This document shows positions 35,831 through 44,652 of a stretch of DNA of 64,000 bases, piece after piece (the stretch's first letter is position 1; every line of letters starts with the position of its first letter). The notes under the pieces are model-generated. The model made no database searches, had not been told where the DNA came from, and saw only the letters and a list, made by a program, of their open reading frames with translations. A program made the translations under genes and the position numbers. Origin of the DNA: Actinomycetota bacterium (GTDB taxonomy: Bacteria > Actinomycetota > Actinomycetes > S36-B12 > CAIYMF01); NCBI GenBank assembly GCA_026393115.1, contig JAPLAU010000012.1:62001-126000 (forward strand), written 5' to 3'.

Positions 35831-37162
35831 ATGGAGCGCGTTGCTGCATCCATTGGTGACCGTTCACCTCAGGGAATTGCCGCCGCACTTGGTCGGCTGA
35901 TCGGTTCAGGGGACATTGCGGCCGGTGAACGACTCCCGACGGTCCGAGATCTTGCGCGGGAGCTGGGAGTCAGTCCGGGCACCGTCGCCGAGGCGTGGCG
36001 AATGCTCACAGTGGTAGGGGCGATCGAGGCGCGAGGGCGAGCGGGCACTTTCGCGCTGCGCACGTCCGGCCTGGCGCATCGGTATCGCAGCTTGGCGTCC
36101 GGCGGTGGTGCATTAGCTCTCGATCTCTCCACGGGTATTCCGGACCCGGCCTTACTTCCAGAACTGGGGCCACTGCTGCGCCGCGTGGGGGGCAAGGCAT
36201 TGTCGGGAAGTTATCTCGATCGGCCGGTGCTGCCCCAGTTGGAAGAACTGCTGGTCAACTCGTGGCCTTTTGCCCCTGGTGGTTTTACCGTCGTCGACGG
36301 CGCTCTTGATGCACTGTCACGGGTGGCAGACCTGATCGTTGGGTTCGGAGATCGGGTGCTCATCGAGAACCCTGCATTTCCTCCACTCATCGACCTGCTG
36401 GAGCGTCAGGGCGCCGAACTCATCGCACTTCCCCTCGACAGCGAAGGTATTGTGCCGAGCGCACTGTCCGACGCATTGCAACTGCGACCGTCGACTCTGT
36501 TCTTGCAGCCGAGGGCGCACAACCCGACGGGCATCAGCATGAGTGAGCCACGGGCCCGTGAACTTTCACTTCTGTTGCGCGATCATCCGATTACCGTTGT
36601 TGAAGACGATCACTGTGGCGACATTTCGATTGCCGACGATGTGAGTCTGGGTCGGTACCTTGATAACCGCGTCATCCACATCCGCAGCTTTTCGAAGTCC
36701 CACGGACCTGACTTACGCATTGCTGCTGTGGGTGGACCCGCCGAACTTATCGATCGGCTGGTTGAGCGACGGCTTCTCGGCCCTGGGTGGACCAGTCGCA
36801 TGGTGCAGTCGCTGCTGGTCGAGTTGCTCACCGATCCTGACTCGATTGATGTCGTCGCGCAGGCACGCCGTACCTACGCGCAGCGGCAACGTGAACTGGC
36901 GGGTGCACTCGCATCGTGTGGGCTGCCGCTGGCAGCTGGCGACGGCATCAATCAGTGGGTGCCGGTCGTTGACGAGCGGTTGGCACTCGTACGGGCGGCC
37001 GCCGCGGGCATTGGTGTTGCTCCGGGTGCCCCCTTCGTACTACCGGGGCTCGCCGGCGATCACGTGCGTGTCACAGTCGGGCTGATCTCCTCTGGGGCGG
37101 AGCATGTGGCGCAGTGCCTTGCAGCTGCGGCACTGCCTGCGCCACAGTCACGGGCGGTGTAA
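35831..37162 (+). CDS. MocR-type transcription factor (GntR domain + aminotransferase-like domain)
   Basis: Residues 1-75 are a GntR winged helix (GIAAALGRLIGSGDIAAGERLPTVRDLARELGVSPGTVAEAWRML). Residues 95-440 are a fold-type I aminotransferase domain with the PLP lysine in SFSKSHGPDLRIA, PRAHNPTG-type word QPRAHNPTGIS and VVEDDHCGDI. Such proteins sense PLP plus an amino compound (GabR: GABA; PdxR: PLP). It sits between the divergent pyrimidine operon and the co-directional aldehyde dehydrogenase/polyamine genes, and could regulate either; GABA or beta-alanine as effector is inferred. Confidence 0.87.
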   Translation: MERVAASIGDRSPQGIAAALGRLIGSGDIAAGERLPTVRDLARELGVSPGTVAEAWRMLTVVGAIEARGRAGTFALRTSGLAHRYRSLASGGGALALDLSTGIPDPALLPELGPLLRRVGGKALSGSYLDRPVLPQLEELLVNSWPFAPGGFTVVDGALDALSRVADLIVGFGDRVLIENPAFPPLIDLLERQGAELIALPLDSEGIVPSALSDALQLRPSTLFLQPRAHNPTGISMSEPRARELSLLLRDHPITVVEDDHCGDISIADDVSLGRYLDNRVIHIRSFSKSHGPDLRIAAVGGPAELIDRLVERRLLGPGWTSRMVQSLLVELLTDPDSIDVVAQARRTYAQRQRELAGALASCGLPLAAGDGINQWVPVVDERLALVRAAAAGIGVAPGAPFVLPGLAGDHVRVTVGLISSGAEHVAQCLAAAALPAPQSRAV

Positions 37163-37192
37163 CGACGGCGCCGGTCGCTCTGCCGCCCTCTG

Positions 37193-37232
37193 CCCCATAG
37201 CCCCATAGCCCCATAGCCCCATAGCCCCATCT
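37193..37232. repeat. 8-bp simple repeat, quadruplex-forming on the minus strand
   Basis: CCCCATAG is repeated four times in perfect tandem (37193-37224) and followed by a fifth, partial copy, CCCCAT. On the minus strand this gives five GGGG runs with CTAT loops, a textbook G-quadruplex pattern. It lies 65 bases before the start of the aldehyde dehydrogenase gene, in its promoter/leader region. Copy-number slippage is possible. Confidence 0.9.
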
Positions 37233-37296
37233 TTGTCTGCGTTCACGTACCCATGACACCATCGCGACTACAGCGAGCTGACCGACAGGAGTTCTC

Positions 37297-38790
37297 ATGA
37301 CCGAGCGAATCGCCGCCCAGCGAATCGGTGGGGTTGTCGCCGAAGGCACCTCGGGTGACGACTTTAATGTCGTCAACCCCGCCGACGGATCAGTAGTCGC
37401 CACCCTTGAGTTGGCCTCGCCTGCCGATGTGAACGCCGCTGTCGAGGCGGCCGTGCACGCGCAGAAGGAGTGGGGAAGTGCCACTCCGGCAGAGCGATCG
37501 GCAGCCCTCCATCGACTCGCGGGCATTCTCGAGGCGAAGGCGGAGGAGTACGCACAGACCGAAACCCTTCAAACGGGAAAGCCGATCAAGCTCAGTCGTG
37601 AGTTCGATGTACCCGGATCGATCGACAACGTTGCGTACTTTGCAGGAGCAGCGAGGCACCTGCAAGGCTCTGCCGCCGCTGAGTGGGATGGCGCACACAC
37701 GTCGATGATTCGTCGTGAGCCCGTGGGTGTGGTTGGTTCTATCGCGCCGTGGAATTACCCACTACAGATGGCCATGTGGAAGATTCTGCCGGCGATTGCT
37801 GCAGGCAACGCCATCGTGCTCAAGCCTTCAGAGATGACACCGCTCACGACCCTGATGCTCGCGGATGACTGCCTCGCCGCAGGTATTCCGGCCGGCGTGG
37901 TCAATGTCATCACCGGCGCCGGACCAGTGGCTGGCGAGGCGCTGGTGTCGCATCCAAGAGTTGGAATGGTGTCGTTCACCGGGTCGACTCCGGTAGGCCG
38001 TCGAGTTGCCAGTCTGGCGATCGACGGGCTGAAGCGGGTGCACATGGAACTCGGCGGCAAGGCGCCGTTCGTCGTGTTTGACGATGCCGACCTCGAAGCC
38101 GCCGTGCACGGTGCGGTTGCCGCGAGTGTGATCAATTGCGGTCAGGACTGCACCGCTGCCACGCGCGCCTATGTGCAGCGTCCGCTCTATGCAGACTTCA
38201 TCGCCGGGGTAGCCGAGTTGATGGCCTCGATGCGAATCGGTGACCCGCGTGATGAGCACACCGATCTCGGACCGCTCATCAGTAAGCGTCAGCAGGAGCG
38301 AGTCGGAGGCTTTGTCGAACGCGCGGTTGCCGATGGTGCGCGAGTCGCAACTGGTGGGCGCATTCCCGCGACAACACCTGAGTCCGGTGCCTATTACGAG
38401 CCGACGCTCATTGTCGACGCCCGGCAGGATTCAGAGATCGTTCAACACGAGGTGTTCGGGCCGGTGCTCGTCGCCCTTCCCTTTGACAGTGATGACGAGG
38501 GCTTGAACCTCGCGAACGACACTCCTTATGGTCTGGCGGCTTCTGCCTGGACAACCGACGTCGTGCGGGCGCTGCGAGCGAGCCGCGAGATCACGGCGGG
38601 ATGTGTCTGGATCAACGATCACATCCCGATCGTGTCTGAAATGCCGCACGGGGGAGTGAAGGCGTCAGGCTTTGGCAAGGACATGAGTCCCTACTCCTTC
38701 GAGGAGTACACGATCGTCAAGCACGTGTCGATTGACACCGCCGGACTGGCGCGCAAGGACTGGCACCGCACCATCTTCGGCGATAGGTGA
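37297..38790 (+). CDS. gamma-aminobutyraldehyde dehydrogenase (aldehyde dehydrogenase family)
   Basis: It oxidises 4-aminobutyraldehyde (from putrescine) to GABA with NAD+. 497 residues: PWNYPLQMAMWKILPAIAAGNAIVLKPSE, MVSFTGSTPVGRRV, MELGGKAPFVVFDDADLEAAV, the nucleophile in NCGQDCTAATRAYVQ and the C-terminal GFGKDMSPYSFEEYTIVKHV, typical of PatD/YdcW-like enzymes. AGGAG precedes ATG 37297. Genes for PotD, A, B, C and an amine oxidase follow on the same strand, supporting the putrescine assignment. Betaine aldehyde or other omega-aminoaldehydes are alternatives. Confidence 0.85.
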   Translation: MTERIAAQRIGGVVAEGTSGDDFNVVNPADGSVVATLELASPADVNAAVEAAVHAQKEWGSATPAERSAALHRLAGILEAKAEEYAQTETLQTGKPIKLSREFDVPGSIDNVAYFAGAARHLQGSAAAEWDGAHTSMIRREPVGVVGSIAPWNYPLQMAMWKILPAIAAGNAIVLKPSEMTPLTTLMLADDCLAAGIPAGVVNVITGAGPVAGEALVSHPRVGMVSFTGSTPVGRRVASLAIDGLKRVHMELGGKAPFVVFDDADLEAAVHGAVAASVINCGQDCTAATRAYVQRPLYADFIAGVAELMASMRIGDPRDEHTDLGPLISKRQQERVGGFVERAVADGARVATGGRIPATTPESGAYYEPTLIVDARQDSEIVQHEVFGPVLVALPFDSDDEGLNLANDTPYGLAASAWTTDVVRALRASREITAGCVWINDHIPIVSEMPHGGVKASGFGKDMSPYSFEEYTIVKHVSIDTAGLARKDWHRTIFGDR

Positions 38791-38895
38791 CAGTCGGTTA
38801 CGCCGATCCCACCCCGAGTGACGTTTGCAGGCATAGGGTTGCTGTCAGAGTTGAACGTGTTCGCTTTCGCGAGCGCGAATCATAAGGAGAACCCC

Positions 38896-40158
38896 GTGGA
38901 CCCGATGAATGACCCTCGACTGGAAATGCTCCGGCAGGCAATGTCACGTCGCGGCTTCATGGCTGCCACAGGTGCAGTGGGCGCTGCGGCGGCCTTGGCT
39001 GCCTGTGGAACGGGTAGCAAGGGGGGTTCGTCCTCGGCCTCGGGATCTGCCGCGGCTTCGAGCGGCAATGCGGCGCCAGTCGCGACGCCGAGCGACAAGT
39101 CCGACTCGGAGAAGTCGCTCGTGTGGGCGAACTGGACCCTGTATCTGGACTACGACCAAGAAAAGAAGGTCTACCCCTCGCTCGTCGCGTTCGAGAAAGA
39201 GTCCGGAATCAATGTCGAATATAAGGAAGACATTGAAGACAATCAGACCTTCTACGGCAAGGTCAGCGGACAGCTCGGAAACGGTCAAGACATTGGTTAC
39301 GACCTGGTGACTCCCACCGACTGGATGGCCGGTCGGTGGATCCGGCAGGGTTTTGCCGCGCCGATTGACGAAGCCAACGTTCCGAACAAGAAGAACATTC
39401 TTGACACGCTGAACAATGTCGGGTTCGACCCCGGTCGCAAGTACTCCCTTACCTGGCAATCCGGTTTTTCCGGCCTGGTGTGGAACAAAGAGAAGATTCC
39501 GAACGGGCTGAAGTCAATCAACGATCTATGGGCTCCTGAACTCAAGGGCAAGGTCGTGGTGTTGTCTGAAATGCGCGACACCATCGGGCTGATCATGATG
39601 AGTCAGGGTGTGCGAATTGACGGCCCCTTCACTAACGACCAGTTCAACGCGGCACTGAACGTGCTGCAGCAGCAGGTTGACAGTGGCCAAATCAAGCAGG
39701 TGAAGGGCAACTCCTACAAAGAAGACCTCATCAACGGGCAGGCATACGCAGCCATCGGTTGGAGTGGAGACATCTTTCAGATTAACGCCGAGAACGGTGA
39801 CAAGTGGGGCTTTGCCCTGCCCGACACCGACGGTGTCCTGTGGTCCGACAACCTACTTATCCCGGCCACCTCCGCACACAAGAAGAACGCCGAAGAGTTG
39901 ATGAACTACTACTACCAACCCGAGGTCGCTGCAATCGTCGCCGCGTATGTCAACTACATCTGTCCGGTGAAGGGTGCCAAGGAAGCAATGGCGAAGATTG
40001 ACCCGAAGTTGGCCGCGAGTGAATTTATCTTTCCCGACCGATGCGACTCTTGCGAATACCCAGGTGTTCAGGCCGTTGACTCCACAAGAGGAGCAGGAAT
40101 ACCTGGCGGCATTCGGCAAGGTCATTCAGGGCTGATCGGGGATGGCTCGCAGCACTGA
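38896..40158 (+). CDS. polyamine ABC importer substrate-binding Tat-lipoprotein, frameshifted near C-terminus
   Basis: It binds putrescine or spermidine outside the membrane (PotD-like). The signal is unusual: S-R-R-G-F-M (17-22) is a twin-arginine motif, followed by a lipobox LAAC (C37), so it is exported folded and then lipidated. The mature part has LVWANWTLYLDYD, YDLVTPTDWMAGRW and AAIGWSGDIFQIN. At 40038-40039 a CC should be a single C: as written the frame ends abnormally at 40158, inside potA. Removing one C restores ANTQVFRPLTPQEEQEYLAA and a stop at 40135. GTG 38896 follows AAGGAGA; ATG 38905 is also possible. Confidence 0.85.
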   Translation: MDPMNDPRLEMLRQAMSRRGFMAATGAVGAAAALAACGTGSKGGSSSASGSAAASSGNAAPVATPSDKSDSEKSLVWANWTLYLDYDQEKKVYPSLVAFEKESGINVEYKEDIEDNQTFYGKVSGQLGNGQDIGYDLVTPTDWMAGRWIRQGFAAPIDEANVPNKKNILDTLNNVGFDPGRKYSLTWQSGFSGLVWNKEKIPNGLKSINDLWAPELKGKVVVLSEMRDTIGLIMMSQGVRIDGPFTNDQFNAALNVLQQQVDSGQIKQVKGNSYKEDLINGQAYAAIGWSGDIFQINAENGDKWGFALPDTDGVLWSDNLLIPATSAHKKNAEELMNYYYQPEVAAIVAAYVNYICPVKGAKEAMAKIDPKLAASEFIFPDRCDSCEYPGVQAVDSTRGAGIPGGIRQGHSGLIGDGSQH

Positions 40159-41314
40159 CGTGACGCAGGCCGATGGTGATCTCACACTCACCAACCTCAC
40201 GAAGCGTTTTGGCGACTTCACCGCAGTCGACGATCTTGTTCTGACGGTTCCGCAGGGCTCGTTCTTCGCACTGTTGGGTCCGAGCGGATGCGGCAAGACA
40301 ACGACGCTTCGCATGGTTGCCGGGCTTGAGGAACCCACCGCGGGCTCAATCGCCATCGGTGACGCCGACATCACCTACAGCCGGCCCTATCAGCGTCCGG
40401 TCAACACGGTGTTTCAGAACTATGCACTCTTCCCGCACCTCGACATCTACGAAAACGTAGCGTTCGGCCTACGCCGACGTAAGGACGCTGAGGTCGATCG
40501 CAAGGTGAAGGAAGCGCTCGAACTCGTTGAGTTGCACCACGTCATGCGCCGCAAGCCCGGTCAGTTGTCGGGTGGCCAGCAGCAGCGAATCGCACTCGCG
40601 CGGGCCATCGTCAACCGTCCGGCGGTGCTGCTCCTTGATGAGCCGCTCGGCGCGCTTGACTTGAAACTGCGTCGACAGATGCAGCTTGAACTCAAGCGCA
40701 TTCAAACCGAAGTCGGAATCACGTTCATTCACGTGACTCACGATCAGGAAGAGGCCATGACGATGGCCGACACGGTCGCGGTCATGAACGCGGGTGTCAT
40801 CGAGCAAATGGGTTCTCCGATAGACCTGTACGAGTCACCCAACACCGCGTTTGTCGCGAACTTCCTCGGTCAGTCCAATCTGCTGCCTGCCACCGTGACC
40901 GGCGCCGACGGCGATGATGTGTTACTCAGCGATGCCGATGGAGCATTCCGAGTACCGCGTGCGCGAGTGGCGCCGGGTGTTGATGTGAGCGCCGGTCGTC
41001 GAGTGCTCGTGGGGGTTCGCCCCGAAAAGATCCATGCGGAACTTCTCGCGACCGCCGGAGATGCCCCCTCACATGGCAACTTCGTCGAGGGCACAGTCGC
41101 CAGTGCACTGTTCACAGGTGTCTCGACCCAGTATGAAGTTGCCACCCGCGGGGGAGATGTCATCGGGGTCTTTGTGCAGAACCTTCGCCCCGGAGCTGTT
41201 TTCGATCCGGGCACGGCAGTGCGGCTGAGCTGGGACGCAGGATTTGCGTTCATCCTCGACGGCAGTGAGGACCCCAATGCCGGAGCGCACGTCGATGACG
41301 AGGCGGCGGACTAA
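40142..41314 (+). CDS. potA: polyamine ABC importer ATP-binding protein (PotA-like)
   Basis: 390 residues: Walker A GPSGCGKTT, Q-loop FQNYALFPHLDIYENVAFGL, signature LSGGQQQRIALARAI, Walker B VLLLDEPLGALD, His switch VTHDQEEAMTMAD, then a C-terminal TOBE regulatory domain (about 285-380) as in PotA. It begins seven bases after the corrected stop of the binding-protein gene. Its own stop overlaps the ATG of the next gene by one base. Confidence 0.9.
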   Translation: MARSTDVTQADGDLTLTNLTKRFGDFTAVDDLVLTVPQGSFFALLGPSGCGKTTTLRMVAGLEEPTAGSIAIGDADITYSRPYQRPVNTVFQNYALFPHLDIYENVAFGLRRRKDAEVDRKVKEALELVELHHVMRRKPGQLSGGQQQRIALARAIVNRPAVLLLDEPLGALDLKLRRQMQLELKRIQTEVGITFIHVTHDQEEAMTMADTVAVMNAGVIEQMGSPIDLYESPNTAFVANFLGQSNLLPATVTGADGDDVLLSDADGAFRVPRARVAPGVDVSAGRRVLVGVRPEKIHAELLATAGDAPSHGNFVEGTVASALFTGVSTQYEVATRGGDVIGVFVQNLRPGAVFDPGTAVRLSWDAGFAFILDGSEDPNAGAHVDDEAAD

Positions 41315-42237
41315 TGTCGATCGCGGCAGCTCTAGGCGACGTCCAGCGCGACAACCTGCAAGGCTCACCTCAGCCGCAGCGTCGCGGACGCTTTGTGCCG
41401 TACCTGCTGATGCTCCCGGGGCTCTTGTGGCTCGGAGTCTTCTTCGTGATTCCCCTCGTCACGCTCTTCATGATGTCGCTTCAAACAGCGGTGCCAGGCG
41501 GAGAGATCGGTGAGTACGAGCAGACCTTCCACTTCGCCAATTACGTCGAGGTTCTGACTGATCCGTCCTACTACACGCCGCTCTTCCGGTCATTCGTGTA
41601 CGCGGCATGTGCCACGGTACTTGCATTGCTGATCGGCTACCCGCTTGCGTATTTCATTGCTTTCAAGTCAGGTCGGTTCCGCAACGTCTTCCTGATCATG
41701 GTGATCGCTCCGTTCTTCGTGTCGTTCATCCTGCGCACCATTGCGTGGCGTCAGATTCTGGCAGATGAAGGTCCCGTTGTTGCGGCCATGAAGTGGGTGG
41801 GCTTCTTCAGCGACGGCATCGGTGGAATATATCCGTCGGCGCTTGCCGTGGTTCTGGGTCTCACTTACAACTTCCTGCCATTCATGACGTTGCCTATTTA
41901 CGCCAGCCTCGAACGCGTTGATCCCAAACTTGTTGAAGCGGCGGGCGATCTCTACGCGCCTGGCTTCACCGGCTTTCGCAAAGTGACCCTTCCGCTGTCG
42001 ATGCCGGGAGTTGTGGCAGGCACATTGCTGACGTTCATTCCGGCAGCTGGTGACTACGTCAATGCGGCACTGCTCGGAAATTCCAAGAACACCATGATCG
42101 GTAACCGCATCGATTACGCATTCCTCAACACCAACGACTATCCGACTGCTGCTGTGCTGTCGTTCGTGCTGATGGCCTGCATCTTGGCTGTAGTGCTCGT
42201 CTACGTGCGCCGCGTGGGAACGGAGGACCTGCTGTGA
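41314..42237 (+). CDS. potB: polyamine ABC importer permease (PotB-like)
   Basis: 307 residues, about six membrane spans and the EAA loop (VEAAGDLYAPGFTGFRKVTLPLSMPGVVAGTLL). GNRIDYAFLNTNDYPTAAVLSF near the end is typical of PotB-type subunits (TMIGNxIxxQF region). One-base overlap with potA and GTGA overlap with potC. Confidence 0.9.
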   Translation: MSIAAALGDVQRDNLQGSPQPQRRGRFVPYLLMLPGLLWLGVFFVIPLVTLFMMSLQTAVPGGEIGEYEQTFHFANYVEVLTDPSYYTPLFRSFVYAACATVLALLIGYPLAYFIAFKSGRFRNVFLIMVIAPFFVSFILRTIAWRQILADEGPVVAAMKWVGFFSDGIGGIYPSALAVVLGLTYNFLPFMTLPIYASLERVDPKLVEAAGDLYAPGFTGFRKVTLPLSMPGVVAGTLLTFIPAAGDYVNAALLGNSKNTMIGNRIDYAFLNTNDYPTAAVLSFVLMACILAVVLVYVRRVGTEDLL

Positions 42238-43079
42238 GCGCGGTCGTTGAGAGCCCAGTTGCCGCTCCGAGAAAGTTGTCTGCTCCGACGCGGGTGTGGC
42301 GTTGGTTCGGCTCCAATGTGCTGCGTTTGTACGCGGTGATCGCGTTTGCGTATCTTCTACTGCCAGTCGTGTACACATTCGTCTTCTCGTTTAACGACGC
42401 CGGTAAGAGCAATCTGGTGTGGCGTGGTTTCACACTCGACAACTGGCTCAACCCATGTGGTGCTCCTGAGGTGTGCGGGTCGCTGCTGAATTCGCTGGCC
42501 ATTGGGTTCATCGCAACAGCAATCGCCACGGCTCTCGGAACCCTCATCGCGCTGTCATTGGTGCGCTATCGATTCCGCGGCCGGTCTAGCACGAACCTGT
42601 TGATCTTCCTACCGATGGCCACACCGGAGGTTGTCCTTGGTTCATCGCTGTTGGCGTTGTTTCTTAACCTGTTCGTGCCGCTGGGTTTCTGGACAATCGT
42701 GGTTGCCCACATCATGTTCTGCATCAGTTTCGTGGTCGTCACCGTGAAAGCTCGTTTGGCCAGTCTTGATCCGCGACTCGAGCAGGCCGCCATGGACCTG
42801 TACGCCAACGAGCGCGAGGCATTCCGTCGCATCACGTTGCCCCTGTTGGCTCCGGGAATCGCGGCGGCCGCACTGTTGGCGTTCTCGTTGAGTTTCGATG
42901 ACTTCATCATTACGAACTTCAACTCAGGGCAGGTCAACACCTTCCCGAAATTCGTGTACGTTTCGGCCAACCGTGGAATTCCGCCGCAGGCCAATGTCAT
43001 CGCCTCGGCGATGTTCATCATCTCCTTGGCTATCGTGCTGATTGCCCAGCTGGTTGGCCGGGCTCGACGTAAGGGCTGA
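42234..43079 (+). CDS. potC: polyamine ABC importer permease (PotC-like)
   Basis: 281 residues, about six spans. The EAA loop reads EQAAMDLYANEREAFRRITLPLLAPGIAAAALLAF, followed by SLSFDDFIITNFNSG, a strong PotC-type signature. The GTG start overlaps the potB stop (GTGA). The FAD oxidase gene begins three bases after the stop, so uptake and oxidation are in one operon. Confidence 0.9.
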   Translation: MSAVVESPVAAPRKLSAPTRVWRWFGSNVLRLYAVIAFAYLLLPVVYTFVFSFNDAGKSNLVWRGFTLDNWLNPCGAPEVCGSLLNSLAIGFIATAIATALGTLIALSLVRYRFRGRSSTNLLIFLPMATPEVVLGSSLLALFLNLFVPLGFWTIVVAHIMFCISFVVVTVKARLASLDPRLEQAAMDLYANEREAFRRITLPLLAPGIAAAALLAFSLSFDDFIITNFNSGQVNTFPKFVYVSANRGIPPQANVIASAMFIISLAIVLIAQLVGRARRKG

Positions 43080-43082
43080 GCA

Positions 43083-44501
43083 ATGCCATTTGCACGTCAC
43101 GGACGACCGCGCGATGCCGATTCCTTACGCGACACTGCCCTGACCCCCTTTTGGCTCGACGATGCAAGGCGCCCTGAACCTGCGCCGACCCTTGAGGGAG
43201 ACAGTACGGCGGACCTCGTGGTGGTCGGCGGTGGCTTTACCGGCCTCTGGACGGCCCTGCTGGCAGCTGAGCGTGATCCACGGCGTGACGTGCTGCTCGT
43301 TGAGGGCGATTCAGTGGCACAGGGGGCCAGTGGCCGCAATGGCGGTTTCATGGCCGACTCGTTGACCCACGGACTCGGCAATGGCGTGTCACGGTGGCCC
43401 GAGCAGATGCCGACCTTGTTGAGGATGGGGCAAGCCAATCTCGATGCCATCGTAGCCACGATCAACGAGCACTCCATCGACTGCGATTTCCATCGATCGG
43501 GGGGTCTTGATGTGGCGGTCGATCCGCATCACGTCGATGATCTGCGCGAGGCGGTCGACGTCGGTAACGATCTTGGCCTGGAGTTGGAGTTTCTCGATCG
43601 CGAGGCGCTGCGGTCGCTCGTCGATTCACCGACGTATCTTGCTGGCGTGCTCGATCGTCGAGGAACGGCGCTGGTCAATCCCGCGAGGCTAGCGTGGGGT
43701 TTGCGTCAAGCCTGTCTCGATCGTGGGGTGCGCATCCACGAAGGCACGAGGGTGACGGGAGTCGACGCCGACGGAGCCGGGATGCGCCTCACGACGGCTG
43801 GCGGTTCGGTGCGTGCTGCACAGGTTGCGCTCGCAACCAACGCTTTCCCGCCGTTGCTGCGGCGGATCAGTCAGTATGTGGTGCCCGTGTACGACTACGT
43901 GCTTGTCACCGAACCACTCACGGCACAACAGCGTGCGGCCATCGGGTGGAGCGGCGAACAGGGCATCGGCGACGCGGGCAATCAGTTCCACTACTACCGC
44001 GTTACTGCGGACGGTCGTATTCTGTGGGGCGGATACGACGCCGAATACCACTGGAATAACGGGTTTGGGCCGCATCTCGAGAACGACCACGAGTCATATC
44101 TTCGATTGGCGACCCACTTCTTCGACACATTTCCGCAGCTGCGTGGTGTCCGCTTTACCCATGCGTGGGGCGGTGCCATCGATACCTGCTCCCGGTTCTG
44201 CGCCTATTGGGGGAGTGCCTTCGGCGGACGACTGTCGTACGTCGTCGGGTTCACCGGCCTTGGAGTCGCCGCGTCACGATTTGGTGCCGAGGTCATGCTC
44301 GATCACCTCGAATCACGCGATACCGAACGCACCCGCCTTGAGATGGTGCGAACCAAGCCACTGCCGTTCCCTCCCGAGCCCTTTCGTTCCGTCGGCATTT
44401 CATGGACACGGGCATCGCTTGACCGTTCTGATCGTTTGGGTGGGAAGCGCAACCTCTGGCTGCGATCACTTGACCGGCTCGGGCTTGGCTTCGATTCCTA
44501 G
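43083..44501 (+). CDS. FAD-dependent oxidoreductase, probable polyamine (gamma-glutamylputrescine-type) oxidase
   Basis: DAO fold, 472 residues: VVVGGGFTGLWTALLAAE (FAD site, about 46-63), VLLVEGDSVAQGASGRNGGF, YVVPVYDYVLVTEPL, and FTHAWGGAIDTCSRF near the substrate face. Related to PuuB and to the oxidase at 22627-24015. No gamma-glutamylputrescine synthetase (PuuA) gene is in the window, so direct oxidation of putrescine or another amine is possible. It closes the operon that starts with the aldehyde dehydrogenase. Confidence 0.82.
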   Translation: MPFARHGRPRDADSLRDTALTPFWLDDARRPEPAPTLEGDSTADLVVVGGGFTGLWTALLAAERDPRRDVLLVEGDSVAQGASGRNGGFMADSLTHGLGNGVSRWPEQMPTLLRMGQANLDAIVATINEHSIDCDFHRSGGLDVAVDPHHVDDLREAVDVGNDLGLELEFLDREALRSLVDSPTYLAGVLDRRGTALVNPARLAWGLRQACLDRGVRIHEGTRVTGVDADGAGMRLTTAGGSVRAAQVALATNAFPPLLRRISQYVVPVYDYVLVTEPLTAQQRAAIGWSGEQGIGDAGNQFHYYRVTADGRILWGGYDAEYHWNNGFGPHLENDHESYLRLATHFFDTFPQLRGVRFTHAWGGAIDTCSRFCAYWGSAFGGRLSYVVGFTGLGVAASRFGAEVMLDHLESRDTERTRLEMVRTKPLPFPPEPFRSVGISWTRASLDRSDRLGGKRNLWLRSLDRLGLGFDS

Positions 44502-44550
44502 GTTGGCTACCGCCGTGAGCCTCCGGATTGCCACTATGCGGGAATTGGCA

Positions 44551-44566
44551 TGTGACGTGAGTCACA
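44551..44566. promoter_or_regulatory. perfect CRP/GlxR-type binding site
   Basis: TGTGA-CGTGAG-TCACA matches the consensus TGTGA-N6-TCACA at every position. It lies 87 bases upstream of the ATG of the Rpf-like gene. In M. tuberculosis rpfA is under CRP (Rv3676) control and in Corynebacterium glutamicum rpf2 is a GlxR target, so a cAMP-responsive control of this wall enzyme is plausible. Confidence 0.8.
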
Positions 44567-44590
44567 AGATTGTGGCCGCCACCCCCGGGA

Positions 44591-44637
44591 GCGACCACTA
44601 TCTGGACATTTGGGCCTGACGCTCTCGCGGTGGTCGC
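44591..44637. repeat. inverted repeat before the Rpf-like gene
   Basis: GCGACCAC (44591-44598) and GTGGTCGC (44630-44637) are perfect complements with 31 bases between. The repeat could end transcripts of the oxidase operon (90 bases earlier) or fold in the leader of the following gene. Confidence 0.35.
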
Positions 44638-44652
44638 CGTTAGCGTCAACCT

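Noticed and set aside
44502-44652. c-di-AMP (ydaO) riboswitch, often found before wall hydrolases in actinobacteria
   Set aside because: The conserved core words of that riboswitch are not present; the region instead has a CRP-type site and one simple inverted repeat.
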